Positions 32,563 to 46,000 of a stretch of DNA of 64,000 nucleotides are shown piece by piece (within the stretch, counting starts at the first letter, position 1; every line of letters starts with the position of its first letter). The notes below the pieces were generated by a model that was not told where the DNA came from, did not search any database, and saw only the letters and a list, made by a program, of their open reading frames with translations. Made by a program: the position numbers and the translations under genes. The stretch is from Chamaecyparis obtusa (lineage: Eukaryota > Streptophyta > Pinopsida > Cupressales > Cupressaceae). The DNA lies in contig BSBK01008426.1 of assembly GCA_027943335.1 (NCBI GenBank), positions 1-64,000 on the forward strand, in the 5' to 3' direction.

Positions 32563-33907
32563 GATAGTGCCACTTGGGAGGATGCATAAGACATGCATAG
32601 ATCATTTTCACAATCATTTGCATAGACATTTTATTTGTGTTTCAGTTATATTTATGTTGTGTGAGAGTGGTGTGAACCTTTTGATGTGCTTTCATAAGAC
32701 ATTGGGTTGATGTCTCTTCCTAGTGGGGAGGGATGTCATGACTTGACTTGGTAGACTTCTACTTTTCAATACTTTTTAGTGACCTTGGAATTATGTTGAC
32801 AAGGTTAGATACTTCTCAACCTAAGTCGTTATGCTTCAATGTTTTGGTAGACATGTTAGTTATTACCTTATGATTGATTTCAATTTTTATGATATTATGC
32901 TATGGTATTATCATATTATGATGATTATGTAGTTTAGTTAATCACATGCATTTAGATGATAAATGAAGTAAATTGCTATAAAATATGATGTTATTCAATT
33001 TGATTATGGTTTTTGGACTAGCCTATTGATGAGAGAGTAGGAGAGAGAGGGAGAAAGAAGGGGGGAGAGAGAGAGAGAGAGAGTACCCTAATAGTAAAGA
33101 AGATGACCAAAAGATAATCATAGAGTACCATTTTTATATGAGCGATGATACACTCATCCGAGTACGTCCAATATTGCTTTGAGAATTATTTTGAGTGGGT
33201 GTGGGAAAATAATATTGCTATGGATAGACATCTCATTTGGTTAGATAACTACATAGGTCAGTTAAAAAATGCTCGTATGTTTTATTGGTTATGTAGAATT
33301 CATGTAGAGAGAGGTGTACCTCATATTTAGAGTTTTTTTGAGGCCGGTCATGAAAAAGGGGAGCATAATGGAGCAGGTGCATGCGTAAATAGAGCTCTAG
33401 TTAAGGAGAAACTGAGGATTTCAGGTGCAAAAATCCTTGATGCTCGTTCTATTATTTATTGGTGTACTTCAACATTATCATAGGGGGGGACTCTTGATTC
33501 AGCAGTGTGTAGATTATTTTTGTTGGTTGAGTTGGGAACAATAAGAGATAGTTTGGATTGTCAAATTGTGAAAGATTCTTAAAAAATGCATTCATTTCAA
33601 AGCTCAGATGCTAGTACATGGACCATTTGGACATGAGATTTGGCTTATTATTTTCCAAGTTGTCTTTAGTGTGATTGGGATCAATGTGAGTCAAGTGAGT
33701 GGGTTGATACATGGGTTCCACATTATCTTACTCTTTTATCTCTCACAGTCTCTATAATAAATGATGACATGGATTGTTCACTTGACTATGACCATCTTTC
33801 AGATCTTCTACAGCCAGGACATGTTTTTACATTGGTTGCACCACAAGGGAATGATGACAGATTAGATTACTGGTTAGCACGTTGTGTACTAGGAAAGTAG
33901 AAACTTG
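32563..33907 (+). repeat. Tandem unit (ii): gypsy 3' end + transposase-like fragment
   Basis: Matches 34498-35804 colinearly: chromodomain end (SATWEDA), PPT-like AGTGGGGAGGGA (32722-32733), LTR start TGTCATGAC (32734), a (GA)n run at about 33030-33082, then the transposase-like gene segment. The first 157 bases also repeat 25103-25257. The unit ends at GAAACTTG, where it is fused to gypsy integrase sequence of the next unit. Confidence 0.88.
33115..33907 (+). pseudogene. Transposase-like protein, C-terminal half, copy 1
   Basis: Encodes FENYFEWVWENNIAMDRHL, WLDNYIGQLKNARMFYWL, then HVERGVPHI and FFEAGHEKGEHNGAGACV, followed by WVDTWVPHYLT and VAPQGNDDR..YWLARCV. The D-N-x-x-G-Q-x-K..(A)GHxKGxxDGxGA order resembles plant DNCAGQFKSA/GHGKGxHDGAGA proteins, which I regard as transposase-derived but cannot assign to a superfamily. 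Single frame with several stop codons (for example TAG after PHI). 3' truncated by the tandem junction at 33907. Confidence 0.65.
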
Positions 33908-34497
33908 GGTATAAAAACTGTTACCATGCTTCATTGGGAATATCACCATTTGACACATTGTATGGGTGTAAGTGTTGTACTCCTATCAATTAGGATAGAG
34001 TTGATGACATAATCATTATTGGTCTAGATATATTGAGAGAGATGGAGGAATAAATGAATCTGATTCATGGTCAGCTGAAGGAAGTATTTGATTGACATAA
34101 GAGTTATGTGGATAAGAACTGCACTTTTAGACAATTCCAAGAAGGGGGCAAGGTATTTTTGTGTGTAAGACCTCACAAGAGTTCAATTTATTTTAGAAAT
34201 TCTTCCAAACTTGTACTGAGATATGTGAGGCCCTTTAATGTGTTGGAAGTTGTAAACCTAGTTTCTTACAAACTTGTTCTACCACCCATTGTAGCATGAA
34301 TCCATAATGTGTTTTATGTTTCTTTTTTGAAGCCTAATCAACCAAATGCATCTCATATCTTAGATTGACATGCATTACAGGTTCATGATCCAGGGGTGGT
34401 GCTAGTGGAGCCTACCTATCTCATTGAACATTGCACCATTTGAGTACATGATAGAGATATGTTGTAGTATAAGGTCCAATGGGACTAATTCTCTATT
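33908..34497 (+). pseudogene. Gypsy integrase C-terminus, duplicated copy
   Basis: Starts GYKNCYHASLGISPFDTLYG, equivalent to 24515 on, and continues through FQEGGKVFL (34130-34160) and LPPIVA to the chromodomain. Several stops (N*DRVDD, E*MNL). Its abrupt start marks the tandem-duplication junction. Confidence 0.85.
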
Positions 34498-34668
34498 GAC
34501 AGTGCCACTTGGGAGGATGCAGAAGACATGCATAGATCATTTTTGCAATCATTTGCATAGACATTTTATTTATGTTTTAGTTATATTTATGTTGTGTGAG
34601 AGTGGTGTGAACCTTTTGACGTGCTTTCATAAGACATTGGGTTGATGTCTCTTCCTAGTGGGGAGAGA

Positions 34669-34970
34669 TGTCACGAATCAACTTGGTAGACTACTACTTT
34701 TCAATACTTTTTAGCGACCTTGGACTTGTGTTGACAAGGTTAGATACTTCTCAACCTAAGTCGTTATGCTTCAATGTTATGGTAGACATGTTAGTCATTA
34801 CCTTATGATTGATTTTAGTTTTTATGATATTATGCTATGGTATTATCATATTTTGATGATTATGTAGTTTAGTTAATCACATGCTTTTAGATGATAAATA
34901 AAGTAAATTGCTATAAAATATGATGTTATTCAATTTGATTATGGTTTTTGGACTAACCTATTGATGAGTG
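34669..34970 (+). repeat. Gypsy LTR segment (second copy)
   Basis: After the PPT-like AGTGGGGAGAGA (34657-34668) the sequence begins TGTCACGAATC and parallels 32734-33030. The right boundary is not defined because a (GA)n run follows and no second LTR is present for comparison. Confidence 0.6.
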
Positions 34971-35010
34971 AGTAGGAGAGAGAGAGAAAGAAGGAGAGAG
35001 AGAGAGAGAA

Positions 35011-36501
35011 TCAGAGAGTACCATTTTTATATGAGTGATGATAGATCTCACTCATCCGAGTATGTCCAACATTGCTTTGAGAATTATTTTGAGTGGGTGC
35101 AAGAAAATAATATTGCTATGGATAGACATCTTAATTGGTTAGATAACTACACAGGTCAATTAAAAAATGCTCATATGTTTTATTGGTTATGTAGAATGCA
35201 TGTAGAGAGAGGTGTACATCATATTTAGAGTTTTTTAAAGGCTGGTCATGGAAAAGGGGAGCATGATGGAGCAGGTGCATGCATCAAGAGAGCTCTAGTT
35301 AAGGAGAAGCTAAGGATTTTAGGTGCAAAAATCCTTGATGCTCATTCTATTGTTGATTGGTGTACTTCAACATTGTCATAGGGGGGACTCTTGATTCAGT
35401 GATGCATAGATTCTTTTGGTTGGTTGAGTTGGGCACAATAGGAGATATGTTGGATTGTCAAATTGTGAAAGATTCTTTAAAAATGAATTCATTTTGAAGC
35501 TTAGATGCTAGTACATGGACCATTTGGACATGAGAGTTGGCTTGTTATTATCCGAGCTATCTTTAGTGTGATTGGGATCAGTGTGAGTCAAGTGAATGGG
35601 TTGATACATGGGTTCCACATTATCTTACTCCTTTATCTCTCACAGCCTCTGTAATAAATGATGACATGGATTGTTCACTTGACTACGACCATCTTTTAGA
35701 TCTTCTACAGCTAGGACATGTTTTTGCATTTGTTGCACCACAAGGGAACGATGAGAGATCATATTACTAGTTAGCATGTTGTGTACAAGGAAAGCAGAAA
35801 CTTGCACAACCGATGATAGATGATGATATGTTCACATATCCAATAGGATCACATGTTGTTGCAGGAACATGGTTGCACATATATATGATTAGAATAATGG
35901 AATTCTTGCATTTGAATACTATGAGAAGCACAAAACCATTCTCATGTATTAGCAGCCAATGTTAAGTTGTTGAAACATCAAGGAAAACCAAAGAAAAAGA
36001 AACTTTGGACTATTAGTACTGTTGATCATGAAGAGATATTGAATACCCTCAAGTAGATAGATGACCCTTTAGGCACACTTCAATAGGTAAGTTCAACTCA
36101 AGTTGCAAGGTTTTGCATGTTTATTATGATTATGTTCAATAAATTAATTGTAGTTTTTTGCTTTTTTTTTTGAGCCAATAAACTTGGTTTTGTATGTGGA
36201 TTGTAAATGTAGTTGGATACATATATGATAGATATAGAAGATCGAGGTGTGCATTTGATTAGCCCATCTTTTATGATGGTAAAATTTACTATGCATTGGC
36301 TAGTCTTGTTCTTTGGTTCATTTAGTTACTTATATATTCATAATATTTTTCTCAACCTATATAAACTTCTTATATTCTCTATTAAGTTTTCTTTTGCCTT
36401 CCGAATGCAGGGATTGGAATGTAGATGTCATCGAGTACCATGTGTTAAACTTATACACTTTAGGAGTGAAAAGGACACTTTTTTTTTATATATAGTTGTG
36501 T
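35011..36501 (+). pseudogene. Transposase-like protein, C-terminal half, copy 2 with 3' exons
   Basis: Same protein as 33115-33907: FYMSDDRSHSSEYVQHCFEN, MDRHLNWLDNYTGQLKN, AGHGKGEHDGAGACIKRAL. It then extends further: VAPQGNDERS, YPIGSHVVAGTWLHIYMI, and a basic KTKEKET region. The first exon ends LGTLQ at 36086 with a consensus GTAAGT donor. Intron 36087-36212 is followed by DTYMIDIEDRGVHLISPSF. A second intron ending TTCCGAATGCAG (36408) leads to a last exon, DWNVDVIEYHVLNLYTLG. Broken by stops (TAG after VHHI) and by frameshifts, including one in the G run at 35382. Confidence 0.65.
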
Positions 36502-36504
36502 AAT

Positions 36505-36712
36505 TTGCATATTTAGATGCCAAATTTTGTATATAAAAATAACAATCGAATGTAATGTGCATAGTTAGATGCCAAATTTTGTATATAAAAATAATAATCG
36601 AATGTAATGTGCATATTTAGATGCCAAATTTTTGTATATATAAAAACAATAATCGAATGTAATGTGCATATTTAGATGCCAAATTTTGTATATAAAAAAT
36701 TAGATGCAAAAT
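36505..36712. repeat. Tandem repeat, about 61 bp x 3.5
   Basis: TTAGATGCCAAATTTTGTAT recurs at about 36513, 36569, 36617 and 36674, each followed by ATAAAAATAACAATCGAATG and a TAATGTGCATA link. AT-rich and non-coding. Confidence 0.9.
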
Positions 36713-36949
36713 TTGAAATATAAAAGAGCCCATGGGGTTGATTTGCAAATATTAAGAGCCCAGATTTGTATCATCTTAATGCCATGTAAAGTGAAAAAAT
36801 TGTGTTTCCTTATTATGAATGTTGTATCCTTATATAATTTGTATCATCTTAATTTTGTATCCTTACATTTGTATTGTCTTAATTCCATGTACATTTTTAT
36901 CATCAAATGATGTAATAGTTGGAGTCATTGAGTCAAAATTGGTCAAATG

Positions 36950-37851
36950 TGTCCAAAGTAAAATGGTGATTCCCTGGGGTGAATGGATAGTGTTGAAGGA
37001 TTGCCTCCTAGCACCAAATGGACTATGCCATTAGCTCTGGTTAGGTGGGTAAACGCTAGTGACAACCCCATTTTGACCACTGAGTCACTAGAACATTCAG
37101 GACCATGTCGGACCGAAGTGTCCCCAAGGTACACTAAGCATGATTGTTCAATGATTTTTTGAGGCTCATATCTTAGACCCTGTGAGAGGTATTGAAAAAC
37201 TATGAGATTCTACAAGACCCCATTTCTAAGGCCTAAAATAACCTCTCTCCATTCTAGGAGATTCAAATTTGTTTGAATTTGGTACACCAATCTCGCTTGA
37301 TGCCAAAACTTGTAGTGATGGTCAGTTGAAAGTTGCACCACTGAGTTTCTTCCAAACCGTTCATCCTAGCACAAAATTGACTATGCCATTAGCTCCAATT
37401 GGGTGGGTAAATGCTAGTGACAACCCCATTTTGACCACTGAGTCAGTAGAATGTTCGTGACCATGCTGGACCAAAGTGTCCCCAAGGTGCACTAAGCACG
37501 ATTGGGTAGAGATCTTTCAAGGCTCGTATCTCAGACTCCATGAGAGGTATCAGAAAACTGTGAGATGCTACAAGACCATGTTTTTGAGGCCTAAAATAAC
37601 CTCTCTATTATGGGAGATTCAAATTTGTTTGAATTTGGCACGCCAATCTTGTTTGATGCCAAAACTTGTAGTGAGGGTAAGTTGAAAGTTGCACCACTGG
37701 GTTTCTTCTAAACCGTTCGTCCTGGCACCAAATGGACTGCACCATTAGCTCATGTTGGGCAGGTAAACACTATTGACATCCTTGTTTTGACCACTGAGTT
37801 AGTAGAATGTTTGTGACCATGCTAGACCAAAGTGTCCCCAAGGTGCACTAA
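36950..37851 (+). repeat. 357-bp satellite array, left block (units 1-3)
   Basis: GACTATGCCATTAGCTC-type landmarks lie at 37021, 37379 and 37735, a period of 356-358 bp. Units share GACAACCCCATTTTGACCAC, AAGTGTCCCCAAGGTGCACT and GATGCCAAAACTTG. The block is cut in unit 3 after CAAGGTGCACTAA by the CACTA element and resumes at 56251. Open frames of 60-100 codons appear in some units on both strands; conservation as protein is not shown. Confidence 0.92.
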
Positions 37852-37867
37852 CACTACTACATTTGGG
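37852..37867 (+). repeat. CACTA left terminal inverted repeat
   Basis: CACTACTACATTTGGG, identical to the inverse of 56235-56250. The next bases (CCAAATTTCGACAGAAG against GTCAAATTCTGACGG) match partially. Confidence 0.97.
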
Positions 37868-38149
37868 CCAAATTTCGACAGAAGTTTCTGACGGGTAACT
37901 TTTTATTACGAATTTGGTGTTTTTTTTTGTAATAGGCCCCGATGATGTCATTATTCTGATGGGTGTTTAATTGACCATCATAATTTTGATAGATTTGGAG
38001 TATAGATAAAAAAAAAAGTGAAACGACCTCATCATTTTTATTTTGATTGGATAGAGGGAGCGGGAGAAAAGGAGCGAAACCTGAGCATGGGAGGAGGTAT
38101 GTGATTTCTTCATCTTTCAAGCCTCTGGCATCATATTTGAATGCATTTC

Positions 38150-41100
38150 ATTTTATTTGATCATGAATGCTCTTTGAAATGACCACATTCTACTGGTGTC
38201 GTGTCGTAGCCAGTGCTTTATCTCTATTATTTGATGTTATTGGTGCTTATGCTCAAGGATATTGATTCACTGTATTCAAATGTTTGGATTCATGTTTGTT
38301 GATATTACTGGCATATATGTTTAATGATGCCATTGTAAATTTCTATCACTGAAATGACCGTATTCTATTGGTGTCATGCCCTAGCCCATGCTTTAAGTCC
38401 ATTATTTGATGTTATTGGTGCTTGTGCTCAAGGATATCCATTTTTTTGAAATGTTGACTATGGTTATCAAATGGACAGCCTGTGAGCTTCTAGCTAGGTG
38501 TCATTTGTATTGATATCTTCGGTCATCAAATGTATTGTATCATTGATAGTTGATACTTTGTTAAAAGGAAATAGGACAAAGAATGATTTTTATTTAGTTT
38601 CTCTATTTTGATCCCTAAGTGGCTTACAACCCTAGAGAAGTATATGCAGATTTATGGATGCAGTTGCAGGATACATAGCAGCCGATAATTCATAATAAAT
38701 CCATGCATCCAATTTGAATAGAAATTAATACAAAGAACTAGGGTCCTTCAATGGCCCAATCATTGGGACTTTGACTGTCCCCTCAACCAGTGACCCTTCA
38801 AAATTGGGTTATCATGCAATCAGTGAGTGATCCTTCATTCTCCTTGTGAGCTTCTAGGTAGGTGCCATTTGTATATTTGATAGCTTAGGGCATCAAATGT
38901 ATATTGTATCATTGATATTTGATACTTTTTTAAAAGGAAATAGGATAAAGAATGATTTTGATTTAGTCTCTGTATTTTGATCCCTCATTGGCTTACAACC
39001 CTAGAGAAGTATATGGAGATTTACAGATACAGTTGCAAGATACATAGTAGCCAATAATTTATAAGAAATCCATGCATCCAATTTGAATAGAAATTACTAC
39101 AAAGAAATAGGGTCCTTCAATGGCGCAATCATCTGAACCTTGACTATCCCCTCAACCAGTGACCCTTGAAAACTAGATTATCATGCAATCAGTGAGTGAT
39201 CCTTCATTCTCCCGGTCTACCTTGCATCCAAACATATTGGAAATACACAATACAATGATAAAAAGTCTTTCATAATCCCCCTTCCCTCAAGGAACACTAT
39301 CAACCATCCCTTCCACATAGCATTTCACTGTTTTATGAGTGGATTGTGCAGGAACAGTTAACATTAAACAAGGAGCAAACTCCTCAACACATCTTGGAAA
39401 CTATTGAATTCAATAATAAATGAAACCTAACACCAACACTATTCCTTCCATAGTTGCAGGATAAATAGCAGTCGATAATTCACAATAAATCCATGCATCA
39501 AATTTTTATAAGGATATCCTACTAATCAATAGGAATTTTCTTGAGATGACCAATGATTATGCATTTTGATGGCAGTGTGCTAGTTCAAAAGGATAATATA
39601 AATCTGAAACAATATTTTCTAATTTTCTCAAACTATAAATGTGGTTAAAGGGAAAATATTATGTGGAAAACTCACAAACCAAGCTAGCAAATGATTGTAC
39701 ATCAAATTATTCCTATATTCATTCAAGTATTGCTATGCTTCAGCTACCTAACCTTTGAGCTTCATCTAGAGGAATGTGTAGCTTTAAGATAGAGTTACTT
39801 CTTGGGCCTTACAATAGGGTGGAATATGATCAAGATTTGTTTAGGCTATATCTTTGTTAGTCCCATTGTTAGGTTCTTGTAGTTCATGGTTTGAATCTAT
39901 TATGGTTGTGTACGAGATTTGTAGATGCTTTTTCTAACATAATTATTGGACACCATGATTGGAACAACTAGTTGTTGGCTATTGTACACATGAATCATAT
40001 CTATCAATGGTTCTTTGTGTTCAAGCATTCGTTGATCAATCTTTGAGATTTACTGTCCCAGCTTTAAAAGAGTGATAAAAGATATAGTGAGTGCTATCTT
40101 TTCCAAGTGTTTTGTGGGTGCCATTATCTTCTAGGAGCAATTACTGGAACCAAATTATGTTCTTTGCCTCTAGTAAATATTGCAGACACAACCATCTTCT
40201 TGGTGAAGGGTTTCTTCCATCCCCATGAGGCACTATTGCATGGTTTCCATTCCCTTGTAGTATACTGAACCTAATTTAATACAAGTGTGCACTATTTTGG
40301 GTTCCATAATTTATGGACCCTACATTATGGTTGTTAGCCTAATTAAGACAGGCCTACCTTTGCATATAATAAGAGGCCAACATGAAACAAACATCCATAG
40401 GTTAGGGGGTTGTTCCCTATCCATAATTTATTATTTAAGTGCTAAGTGATGATGGGTATATCGTGTAATTCATACCTAGTGTGTCTCTTTCTTTCTCTCC
40501 ACATTTCACATTAGGAGTATATGTTATAAAATACTAATGAAATCAACTATAGGGAAAATCTAATCAAAATTGCAATATAAAGATTAAAATAGATCTTGAA
40601 GAAATATGGGAACCATTTTTGACAGATATTGTACAAATGAAGAGAATACTCCAAAGAGGGAATGCTTCAATGTGGAACAATTGAAGGACACTATTTTACT
40701 TTTATATGCACATCTACAATGTTTTTGATAAATTTCTGAGATAACAAAACCATAGAAAGAATAGCATATAGAAGAAAGTAAAGAATAATGATCATAATTT
40801 GAGATATTGTGGAAAATTAAAGGAAATAATGCTTGGTGGGGTTATCATGCAATCAGTGAGTGATCCTTCATTCCCTCTTCCAGTGACCCTTCAAAATTGG
40901 GTTTTTATTTGGTTTCTCTATTTTGATCCCTAAGTGGCTTACAACCCTAGAGAAGTATATGCAAATTTACGGATGCAGTTGCAAGATACATAGCAGTCGA
41001 TAATTCACAATAAATCCATGTATCCAATTTGAATAGAAATTAATACAAAGAACCAGGGTCCTCCAATGGCCCAATCATCTGGACCTTGATTGTCCCCTCA

Positions 41101-42250
41101 ACCTGTGACCCTTCAAAAGTGGGTTATCATGCAATCAGTGAGTGATCCTTCATTCTCCTGGTGAGCTTCTAGGTAGGCACCATTTGTATATTTGATAGCT
41201 TAGGGCATCAAATGTATATTTTATCATTGATAGTTGAGAATTTGTTAAAAGGAAATAGGACAAAGAACAATTTTGATTTAGTTTCTCTATTTTGATCTCT
41301 AAGTGGCTTACAACTGTAGAGAAGTATATGCAGATTTATGGATGTAGTTGCAAGATACATAGCAGCTGATAATTCACAAGAAATCCATGCATCCAATTTG
41401 AATAATAATTAATACAAAGAAATAGGGTTCTCCAATGGCCCAATCATCAGGACCTTGACTGTCCCCTCAACCAGTGACCCTTCAAAATTGGGTTATCATG
41501 CAATTGGTGAATGATCCTTCATTCTCCCGGTCTGTCCTGCATCCAAACATATTGGAAATACACAATACAATGATAACAAGTCTTTCAAAATCCCCCTTCC
41601 CTCAAGGAACACTATCAACCATCCCTTCCACATAGCATTTCACTATTGTATGAGTGGATTGTGCAGGAACAATTAACATTAAACAAGGAGCAAAATCGTC
41701 AACACATCTTGGAAACCATTGAATTCAATAATAAATGAAACCTAACACCAACACTATTCCTTCCATTCACTTCTACCAAGAATAAAGCATTTAATCCATT
41801 CAACATTACATATAATCATTAGATAGTTACATTTCCTGACTATGTAGAGGAACAGTCACGACCAAAATGATCAAAACTACTTTCACCCTTGCACAAGCTA
41901 TTCCTCACTCTTAATGAGTTATAAACATGCCATTGTTTCAGTTTTGATTGCGAATTATGATAATTTTTGTAAACATGTCTTTGGTTCAGTTTAGTGTATT
42001 CATTTTTGTCAGACAAATCTTCATTGTCTTCTGATTGTCTTCTTTATATAGTAGCATGTATTAATTGGTTGACAAATAAAGAAGCATTTAGACAATCAGA
42101 AGACAATGAAGATAATTTTAAATACATCTAACATAATTTTTTTTTTACAAAACTGAACCAATGACATGTTTACAACAAAGAAATAGAGTGATAATAATAT
42201 GCTGAAAATTGTATTCTATTTAATACACGCTAAAGGACCAGTCCCAACAA
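38150..42250 (+). repeat. CACTA left internal arm (inverted relative to 50.15-53.9 kb)
   Basis: Several modules recur inverted in the right arm: the GGTGCTTGTGCTCAAGGATA block (38420 against about 52525), the CAAACATATTGGAAATACAC block (39232, 41546 against 50370, 52090), and 39530-40850 against about 50440-51830. Within the arm, segments are also tandemly repeated (ATCCATGCATCCAATTTGAA near 38700, 39072, 41021, 41387). Non-coding. Confidence 0.85.
42019..42114. repeat. Short hairpin in CACTA left arm
   Basis: TTCATTGTCTTCTGATTGTC (42020) pairs with GACAATCAGAAGACAATGAA (42091), with further pairing TTCTTTAT/ATAAAGAA and a roughly 27-base loop. Confidence 0.9.
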
Positions 42251-43073
42251 TTCTTAAACATACTTTATCTAATATGATGAATTCTTAAACAATTAAAGTT
42301 GGAGTAGACATAGTTATCACACAGTTTTTTTGTGTGATACAAGGAAGATTTGGCTGGTTAAGAGTGAGGCCTTCTTTAGAATCTCATATAAATTTGGCTG
42401 ATTAAGATGAGAAGAAAAACACAATTCATTAGTTAAATTTTTCAATTTCATGTATTTTTTCTCCTATTTATTAGGTGCATGAGTTGAAGGTTGAATGTAA
42501 GAGTCTTATAATGTTGTGTTACCTTAAATCTCAAGTTTTTGATACTCCTATGATGATCTTTCTCAACAAGTATTTTATTCTATTGTTGTTTTTTGAATAA
42601 CATATTGGGAAAATATAAAATTGTGTACTTCTACAAGATAGTTAACACAAAATTGAAGCATCAAACAAGACTTGATCAAGTTGCAGGTGGAACGTGCACT
42701 CAAATAGTAAGTAATGTAGAATAACAAAATAAGTAATCTGTCGTGTCTACATTTTGTTATTTTCTGAAATTACATCCATGTTCTATATTCACAGAATGGT
42801 TCAAAATTGAAATTTACATTTCGATAAAAGTACTGACGGGTGTTGTTCCTTGCACCCTCAATCAACAACTTTCCTCCATTTTATTTTGATTTACAAACTA
42901 CTATATTATTTGAATATCTTTCTTTCTTGCCACAATAGGAAAGAGTTTGAGGTGGAAGACTACAATAATAGAAGTGTTTCAATTTGGTATACTATACTAC
43001 AAAATCATTTCATAACTAAGTTTTCAATTTCTATATATAATTAGGTTATAGATAATCTAAGTGGAGAAGCATC
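42251..43073. other. CACTA region upstream of transposase
   Basis: No gene. Probably contains the transposase promoter and leader; no specific motif is convincing. Possible splice-like boundaries are seen near 42690-42720 but cannot be assigned. Confidence 0.4.
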
Positions 43074-46000
43074 ATGTCAGACAATCCAAGTGAAGAAGGC
43101 AATGGGGATGCAATCAATAGATTGTGGTCAAACTTGAAAAGAAAAGGCGATGAAAAATGTTATTGTCCCTACAATAATTGTAAGGGCTTAAACATTAGAA
43201 GATTGATAATCAAAATAGCTAAGAGACATTGTAGGGATAATGGTCACATTGAAGGAGGCTTTGATTATCATGAATTGGTAAGTTTTTCATTATATTTATT
43301 TAACAATTCATATATATATGAAATACACCTGATGATGAGATCATTATCATGGTTTATTTGTGTTCATCATTTTAATATAGGTTGACCTCCCTAGGGGAGT
43401 ACATGATATAGACCATGGAGGTGCGAATATTGAGAATATGGCTTTAGAAGTGGAGGATCATGGAGGTGCAAATATTGAAGCTGAAGATTATGATCCCATG
43501 GAAGATGACAATGATGCACCAGATGATGGTACTAATACATTGATCCATGACACATTTGGTATTGGTACAATTGATGATGATGATCAGGATGATGTTGATG
43601 TCATCCATGATATACCTCTACTTGAGAAGGTAGCCACGCCCCTTTATGAAGGCTCCCAAAAAACTCTTCTCTTTGTTGTATTGTTGTTGTTGAACTTGAA
43701 GGTTATGAATGGTTTATCCAACATAGCAATGTCACATATGCTACAGTATGTCATATATGTCATTATAGTAATTAAATGGTGAAACATGTATCATAAATAT
43801 TGTTAATATTAACAACATATATTTTTTTCTACAGATTGATAGGTGAGTTCTTGTTACCACCATCGAATATTCTCCCTCGCTCATACCGAGAATTATGTGC
43901 CACTATGAAAGATATTAGAATAGAGTAGCAAGCAATAGATGCTTGTCCCAATGATCATATTATTTATCATAAAGAACATGAATTTGCAATAGAATGCCTT
44001 GAATGTCATACGAGTAGATATCGAATAGATCAAATAACAAAAAAGGTGCCTCACAAGGTTCTTCGTTACATCCCCATTATACCACATTTGCAAAGATTAT
44101 TTAGGTGTAGTAGCTTGGCACAATTTATGGATTACCATGCACACAATAGGAGTCAAGATGACATTATTTGAATGCTTGTGGATGGTTCTATATTTAAGGA
44201 CATAGAGGAAAAGTGGCCGCACTTTATCGAAGAACCTCAAAATGTCAAGCTTTTAGTGGCAGCGGACGGTGTCAATCCATTTGGAGAGCTAAGATCTGTT
44301 TGTACTGTTTGGCCTATTTTTATCATCAACAATAACATTCCTCCATGGATGTCAATAAAGAGGGAGCACATTATGTTGGCAATGATTGTTTCAAGTATTT
44401 GATCATTTAATAGTTATCTGCATGTAATTATAAATCTTGTAGTAAAATGGTCACAATAATTATGTAATGTTGTTGTTCATTCAACTAGGTAAATACCAAG
44501 TTAAAGATATGAATGTTTATATTGAGCCTCTTATCGACGAGTTGGTGGAGTTATGGAAAGGTGTCACTATGTATGACATCTCTAGACCAATAAGAGATAG
44601 ACAATTTCAATTCCATGCAATGCTTGTATGGACAATACATGATGCCCCAGGGCTAACACATTTTTCTGGTATGTTATGGTAAATTCAAGTTGCACATAAA
44701 AATTCTAAAAATAAAAATTAACATATTTAATCCAATTGTATCATTACCTTGTAGGTCTTCAAACAAAGAGAAAATTTGCATGTCCAATTTGTGGTCCAAA
44801 GATGAAATCTCGTTATTCAAAAAGTTTAGGAAAGCAGGTGTTTGATGAGTATAGACACTTTCTCCACAAAAATCATAACTATCGAATTACTGAAAAACAT
44901 CTTTTCAATGGGAAAGAAGAGATTACATCTAAGCCACAAAGAATGACACCTCACCTATGGAAGTTAGAATATAATAGAATTAATCATCAAGGTACTACCA
45001 TTCTACCTAATGATTTATGTTTAGAATTTGTATATTTTTATTATGTTTTGTTTGCTGATTATGTGATTGATGATCATGAATGTCATCAAGGCAACACTAC
45101 CGACCACCTTCCAAAGGGACTAAAGAGTTATCCCAGATAATTTAGTAGGTTTCCCTACTACGAGAAGCTACTTGATGTGCATTTGTTTGATACTATGTAT
45201 ATTAGAAAGAATGTAACAGAGACATTGTGGAAGATATTGGATGGAAGACATGACAAATAAAAAATTGTCAAAATTTGTAGTGACATTCATGAATCCAATC
45301 ATGCAATGAAAAATTTCATTGAATCAAATAGAAATGGAGAATGGATTAATACAAGTGCCCTTCCTTGGTTATTAGCAAAACAACAAGGTGATGCCATAAA
45401 AGAAGTCATACAAAAAATTTGATTTCCCACAGGATTTGCTGCAAACATAAGCAGTACCATATCAAAGAAAGGTGAATTTGGGCCATGGTTGAAAATGCAT
45501 GATTGGCATACCTTCATCAAGGTAAGTCATGTTCTTTTGTATTTACAATATATTTGTAAACTACATGTACTTCTCATTGTATTATATGAGAAAAGAATGA
45601 CATGATTATTTTTATAATTGTTGCAGTACGTGCTACCCCTATCTCTCTCAGAGAACTTCAACAATAACATCAAACAAGTGATATATGATCTTGGAAAATA
45701 CATGAGGTAAGCAATAATATCTATTCAATTTATTGTATATATATTGTAAAGTCTCATGTTTATATATTTTTGTGTCTTGAATGTCTTGTAGGTGGTTGTC
45801 ATTTAAAGAAATCTATAGAGCAGATATAAAATACTAGAAGAGATGAATTCTTCTTCTAATGTGTGAAATGAAAAAGTGTCTACCTTCAACCTTTTTCAAT
45901 GCACAAGAACACTACCTCATACACCAAGTTGAGGAGATTGAAATGTGTGGACCTGTACACACTCGGTCAATGTGGATTGTTGAGAGGCACTTGAAATTTT

